A DNA stretch of 64,000 nt from Paenarthrobacter sp. GOM3 (GTDB lineage: Bacteria; Actinomycetota; Actinomycetes; Actinomycetales; Micrococcaceae), in the NCBI RefSeq assembly GCF_018215265.2, contig NZ_CP136562.1, positions 1,488,001-1,552,000 on the forward strand. Reading direction: 5' to 3'. Positions 60,386 through 64,000 of this stretch are shown here, piece after piece (position 1 is the first letter of the stretch; each line of letters starts with the position of its first letter). The notes under the pieces are model-generated. The model saw only the letters and a program-made list of their open reading frames with translations. It had not been told where the DNA came from and made no database searches. Position numbers and translations under genes: made by a program.

Positions 60386-62884
60386 TCATGCTGCTGGCTC
60401 CCTGGCAACCATCTGGCGGAGAAGTCCCGCACTTTGGGCGGGGGAGAGGCCCGGCAGGTAGGCCGAGCCTACGGCCATGCCGATGGCGGGCAGGGCCAGC
60501 GGGTCCGGGTAGTACATGTACAACGTCCGGTGTTCGGGCTGGAACCTGGACTTGAAGGCGGCCAAGGACTTGAAGCCGTACATGGGTTCCAGCGCATTTC
60601 CCAGCAGCGCCAGGACCCGGTCCAACGCGCTGTGGTCGCCGTCGTCCGTGCCCGCGCCGCTGTTGGCGAGGGGCGACCCGGACAGCGAAATGCTGGGGAC
60701 ATTTTCCTTGAAATGGGTAACTGCAGAGGCGATGAGGAACTCCATGACGCCCTTGAACCCCGTGGTGCGGCGCCGCATGAAGTCCAGGGTCCACCCGGTG
60801 ATGGAGCCGTTGCTGAAGACCGGCAGCCAGCTGGTCACTCCATGGACCAGTCCGTCGTCGTCCACCGCCACGCAACAAAGGACCTCCGGATCCTTGAGCT
60901 CGTTCAGGCCGCCAAGGGTAAACCCCATCTCGGGGAGGGCTTTGTCTGCGACCCATTCCTCGGAGATCTCCGCCAGTTGCGCCCTGATCCCGGGAGGCAT
61001 GTCCCGGTAGTGGTACCAGTAATCCTTGATGGACAGCTTGTCCGCACGGTTCAATGCCGTGCGGACGTTTTGCCACTCTTTGCCTTTGAATGTCATCGCC
61101 TGCACGTTAAGCAGTGTCTCCTCCGCCACTTCAAGTTTCCTGAAGCCCTGCGGGAGAAGCGCTGCATCCAGCTCGTCCGTCGCCGAGTAGAAGCAGGGGA
61201 TCAGCCCCAGCCGGGAGCAATGGCCAAGGAATCCCGTGGCTGCCTCCCCGTGATGTTCCGTGGTCCCAATCGGCCCGGCTACCGTCAAAGCGACCCCGTT
61301 GTGGACCTGGTAGGCCACGCCGGCGCGCCGGTCCGGAGTGAACCAGTACTGGTTGTTGTCCCACAGGGTCATCCATGACAGGGTGCCGCCACCGTCATGC
61401 AGCAGCTCGCGGGCATGTCCCAGGTCCGCGGCAGGATCGGTGGCTATTGCCCGGAACCGCCTGAAGTTGTTCAGGACCAGCACCAGGATGCACAGCCAAA
61501 TAATGTCTCCGCCCAAGCCGTAAAGGACGGTGCTCAGCAGCCCCTGGGGCAGGGCGACAACGAAGGGCACGGGAAACGGAACCAGGATATGGGTCAGTTG
61601 CCCGGCCAGGTCCAGCAGGGTGGACCGTCCCGGGTTGCCCTCCAGGAACCAAAAAACGATGTACAGCACGACGGCGGCGACGGCCAGGGTGAGCGTGGTC
61701 CGCCCCAAGGTGCGGTATCCGGCATCGCTGGACTCCACCCGGAACTTGTGCCGGTTTCCCAGGAGCAGCGTCAGGATGATGACCGGGGCCAGGACTGCCG
61801 GTACTGCGTACAGCAGCAGGTAGCCGAAGTCGTCATCACCCATGGTGACCTCGGGATCTGTCACGTATTGAAGAATCGACAGGACGGTAACAGCGGCCAA
61901 GTACGCCTGGATGACCAACGTCAGGCGGTAGGCGAGCCGACGGCCACGCCTGAGCCCTTCAGCGCAGACCAGCAGAAGCAGGACAGGGATCAGGGTCAGT
62001 ATGGCCGCGCCGAAACTTTGGACACCCACGATCCCCTGCAAGGTCACGCAGTTCCTGTCGTTGCCACAGGCTTCCTGGACTTCGTCCGCGTCCGGGCTTG
62101 CCTGGAGCATGACTTCGGAGACCACCGAGAGCGGCCCGACCTCCCACGTGCCGGTCAGTTGCGTCAGCAAAGGCCCGACGGCGAAGACCCCCACCACAGT
62201 GCCGATCAGGAACCTGGTCTCCCGAAGGCTGGACGAATGAAAGGATCCTTCCCTGCGGCGGAGTGCCAGGGACTGGATGGCCCAGCCAGCCAGGATACCG
62301 ATCACGGCACCGGCAAGAGCCTGGAGGGTCTGGGCGACGCCGACGAAAAGCGCGAACATCAGCGTGGCGGCCAGCAACCACGTCCGCAGCCGCCGACGCC
62401 ACAGGGAGTCGAGGGCCGCCGTCGAACATCCCAAGGCGGCGGCAGCCCCGCCATAGGCACCAACCGCGTATTCACCGCCGAGGAAGCTGAGCCATTGGTC
62501 GCTGGCATCGGTTCCGAAGGTCACCAGCCCCACCAGCACCAAGGCGCTGAGGGCTGAGCCCGCGACGAAAGCTGCAAGGGCAAGCCAGGGGCCCATGACG
62601 CGCTCGGCGATTCCCACGCCCAGCAGGATCGCTGCCGTGCAGGCAACGTAGTCAAGCAGGGAAGAGGCAAAGAACCCGGAAGTGAAAACGGACCACCAAG
62701 GCCCGGGCTCCACGGCCAGGCCGAGGCCCACCTGATCCAGGAGGTCAACGCTGGGGCCGTTGAGCAGGCTCCCCGTGGCAATACCCAGGAGCCACAGCAC
62801 GGCGGCCAGAGCCAACGTCAGTGGCAACCTCCGCAAGGCGGCCACGCCGCGAAGGGTACCCCTGAATGCCACAGCCGTGCTCAT
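60386..62884 (-). CDS. MprF/AlaDAGS-like aminoacyl-lipid synthase with rhomboid-like membrane domain
   Basis: An 832-residue protein. Residues about 20-220 form a six-helix rhomboid-like region (GEYAVGAYGGAAAALG), lacking the catalytic serine of true rhomboid proteases. More helices follow to about 490. The DUF2156 aminoacyltransferase domain (about 500-815) includes MTFKGKEWQNVRTALNRADK and FMRRRTTGFKGVMEFLIA. MprF-type enzymes move amino acids from tRNA to membrane lipids. In Corynebacterium the acceptor can be diacylglycerol. The donor amino acid here is unknown. AAGGGGA precedes the ATG. Confidence 0.87.
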   Translation of the reverse strand: MSTAVAFRGTLRGVAALRRLPLTLALAAVLWLLGIATGSLLNGPSVDLLDQVGLGLAVEPGPWWSVFTSGFFASSLLDYVACTAAILLGVGIAERVMGPWLALAAFVAGSALSALVLVGLVTFGTDASDQWLSFLGGEYAVGAYGGAAAALGCSTAALDSLWRRRLRTWLLAATLMFALFVGVAQTLQALAGAVIGILAGWAIQSLALRRREGSFHSSSLRETRFLIGTVVGVFAVGPLLTQLTGTWEVGPLSVVSEVMLQASPDADEVQEACGNDRNCVTLQGIVGVQSFGAAILTLIPVLLLLVCAEGLRRGRRLAYRLTLVIQAYLAAVTVLSILQYVTDPEVTMGDDDFGYLLLYAVPAVLAPVIILTLLLGNRHKFRVESSDAGYRTLGRTTLTLAVAAVVLYIVFWFLEGNPGRSTLLDLAGQLTHILVPFPVPFVVALPQGLLSTVLYGLGGDIIWLCILVLVLNNFRRFRAIATDPAADLGHARELLHDGGGTLSWMTLWDNNQYWFTPDRRAGVAYQVHNGVALTVAGPIGTTEHHGEAATGFLGHCSRLGLIPCFYSATDELDAALLPQGFRKLEVAEETLLNVQAMTFKGKEWQNVRTALNRADKLSIKDYWYHYRDMPPGIRAQLAEISEEWVADKALPEMGFTLGGLNELKDPEVLCCVAVDDDGLVHGVTSWLPVFSNGSITGWTLDFMRRRTTGFKGVMEFLIASAVTHFKENVPSISLSGSPLANSGAGTDDGDHSALDRVLALLGNALEPMYGFKSLAAFKSRFQPEHRTLYMYYPDPLALPAIGMAVGSAYLPGLSPAQSAGLLRQMVAREPAA

Positions 62885-62995
62885 GTGATGTCCCCTTCAC
62901 CGGTCAGGCACCGGTTAGCCCGGTTGGCCACCATTCTGCCTTGCGTGAAGCCGCAGGGGGAGAGGTCGGGGGTGTCGCGGCCTTCGGTTGTCGGC

Positions 62996-63175
62996 CTAAT
63001 CCCGCTTCCAGGGGCCCGGATTGACGCGGTACAGCACGGCAGCGCCGATGACTGCGCCGAGAATGGCACCGAACAGTGCGCTCCCGGCGGCGCGGCCGAT
63101 CAGGGCACCGGCGACAGCACCGAGCATGGCGCCGAGGAAGAGGCCACGGCCGTTGCGGTGCGGTTTCTTGGTCAT
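62996..63175 (-). CDS. Small glycine-zipper membrane protein
   Basis: A 59-residue protein with repeated GxxxG spacing (LGAMLGAVAGALIGRAAG, then GAILGAVIGAA), consistent with a glycine-zipper helix pair. The ATG at 63175 has a TAGGCT box (63182-63187) six bases ahead, so it is leaderless; an upstream GTG in frame is less likely. The function is unknown. It sits between the MprF-like gene and an MFS gene, both on the same strand. Confidence 0.7.
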   Translation of the reverse strand: MTKKPHRNGRGLFLGAMLGAVAGALIGRAAGSALFGAILGAVIGAAVLYRVNPGPWKRD

Positions 63176-63181
63176 GTTCAC

Positions 63182-63187
63182 AGCCTA
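63182..63187 (-). promoter_or_regulatory. -10 box TAGGCT, leaderless start
   Basis: On the minus strand TAGGCT is followed by gtgaac and the ATG at 63175, six bases of spacing. Confidence 0.45.
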
Positions 63188-63198
63188 CGGGCTCGCCG

Positions 63199-64000
63199 CT
63201 AGTGGATGGAGGGGACCGTCCGGGGACGGACCACCAGCCACAGGGCCGCGATGGACCCGCTGAGGCACACAGCCATCACTGATCCCATGGGCACTGCGGA
63301 GCCGACGCCGAGCCAGCCGACGATGGGAGGGACAATGCCGGCCATCATGAACTGGGAAGCGCCCAAGAGGGACGCCGCGGTGCCGGCCTGTGCACCGTGT
63401 TTCGCCAAGGACAGCACCTGGACGCAGGGGAACATGAAACCAGTTGCGCAAATGTAGAACCACAGCGGAATCAGGATGCCCCACAATCCAACATGGGACA
63501 GATCAAGGACGATGATCAGGGCGGCCATCAGCACCATGAAGAGGGTTGCTCCGGCCACGATCCACTGGGGAGCCACACGTCGAATGAGGCGTGAGCTGAT
63601 CTGGACACCTGCAACAATGCCCAGCGAGTTGATGCCGAAGAGCAGGCCATACTCCTGGGGGGAAAAGCCGTAGACATCCTGGAACAGGAAAGTGGAGGCC
63701 GACAGGTACGCGAAGAGGCCACCAAAGTTCAGGCTTCCCACCATCACCATGCCAACGAAGATCCTGTCACCCAGGACCGATTTGTAGCGCTGGACCACGG
63801 TGCTGCTGGACTTGCCCCGCTGGTCAGCCGGAAGCGTCTCACGGATGAAGAAGATCGATGCCAGGATCACCAGGAGGCCGTAACACGCCAGGAAGTAGAA
63901 AATGCCCGGCCAGGGAAACGCCAACAACAACTGGGAGCCGATAACGGGCGCGAGGATGGGGGCCAGGCCGTTGACCAGTGACATCCGGGAGAACATCTTG
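63199..64000 (-). CDS. Bcr/CflA-type MFS drug-efflux transporter, 5' part beyond window
   Basis: The last 266 or so codons of a major-facilitator protein. It enters the window at KMFSRMSLVNGLAPILAPVIG, which matches the Bcr/CflA drug-resistance group (motif C region with LAPILAPxIG). Roughly eight further helices follow, with FGGLFAYLSASTFLFQDVYG and MFPCVQVLSLAKHGAQAGTAASL. It pumps drugs with a proton gradient in the family. The true start and N-terminal half are not in the window. Confidence 0.88.
   Translation of the reverse strand, partial: KMFSRMSLVNGLAPILAPVIGSQLLLAFPWPGIFYFLACYGLLVILASIFFIRETLPADQRGKSSSTVVQRYKSVLGDRIFVGMVMVGSLNFGGLFAYLSASTFLFQDVYGFSPQEYGLLFGINSLGIVAGVQISSRLIRRVAPQWIVAGATLFMVLMAALIIVLDLSHVGLWGILIPLWFYICATGFMFPCVQVLSLAKHGAQAGTAASLLGASQFMMAGIVPPIVGWLGVGSAVPMGSVMAVCLSGSIAALWLVVRPRTVPSIH

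Noticed and set aside
59080..60432. Longer version of the esterase starting at 60432
   Set aside because: It would overlap the end of the upstream synthase gene, and the TTG at 60363 has a better ribosome site.
60386..62884. Active rhomboid protease
   Set aside because: The membrane part looks rhomboid-like, but the serine-containing GxSG motif is missing (GAYGG), and the C-terminus is a DUF2156 transferase.

Overview
The window is a high-GC actinobacterial chromosome segment. Gene content and protein style (GatCAB, DusB, Dgt and DnaG next to tRNA-Asn, an actinobacterial SAM-IV-type riboswitch in front of metX, many leaderless starts preceded by nANNNT -10 boxes) point to Micrococcaceae, most likely Arthrobacter or Paenarthrobacter. 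The genus is inferred from protein resemblance, not from an rRNA gene.

Layout. (1) 1-3660: a CitA/CitB-type two-component system, divergent from a CitMHS citrate transporter. (2) 3687-10313: a decayed LCP-family pseudogene behind a long hairpin, a CtaG-like protein, an AI-2E-family membrane protein, then gatC-gatA-gatB with a strong terminator. (3) 10339-12420: a small exported protein, an orphan formylglycine-generating enzyme, and a 400-bp non-coding block of GC-rich repeats. (4) 12562-18607: an LplB/YtcP/LipO-type sugar ABC importer with a LacI regulator and a Gfo/Idh/MocA oxidoreductase, no ATPase and no glycosidase. (5) 18609-25971: a LysR regulator divergent from tdh-kbl (threonine to glycine), an IS3-like element with multiplied ends, a DauA-like FAD oxidoreductase and hutI. 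(6) 25972-35109: a secreted GH101 endo-alpha-N-acetylgalactosaminidase divergent from SIS isomerase, ROK kinase, PfkB kinase, class II aldolase and DeoR regulator. This reads as a locus for using mucin-type Gal-GalNAc sugars. (7) 35119-47229: mixed housekeeping genes, including metY and metX (the latter behind a SAM riboswitch), an AlkZ-like glycosylase, an SGNH hydrolase, an esterase, an S4 protein, a YdcZ-type transporter and glycyl-tRNA synthetase. (8) 47444-53929: a BBE-type flavoprotein, a YibE/F membrane protein, and an ABC exporter with its own DesK/DesR-like pair and a likely operator. (9) 53973-58628: dusB, dgt, dnaG, tRNA-Asn and a terminator. (10) 58628-64000: a small protein, an esterase paired with an MprF-like aminoacyl-lipid synthase, a glycine-zipper protein and a truncated drug-efflux MFS gene.

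How genes work together: GH101 would release the O-glycan disaccharide outside the cell, and the divergent operon would process galactosamine/tagatose phosphates to triose phosphates. The MprF-like synthase and its esterase would add and remove aminoacyl groups on membrane lipids, as the AlaDAGS/AlaE pair does in Corynebacterium. The ABC/DesKR unit probably senses and exports a membrane-active compound.

The points most worth checking are the GH101-aga locus with a ROK kinase lacking its zinc cysteines, the 32-bp tandem repeats at both IS ends, the repeat block at 11998-12412, a five-codon leaderless leader ORF overlapping yibE/F, a uniform set of leaderless promoters, and three long hairpins at or inside convergent gene ends. 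No CRISPR array, rRNA or prophage was seen.
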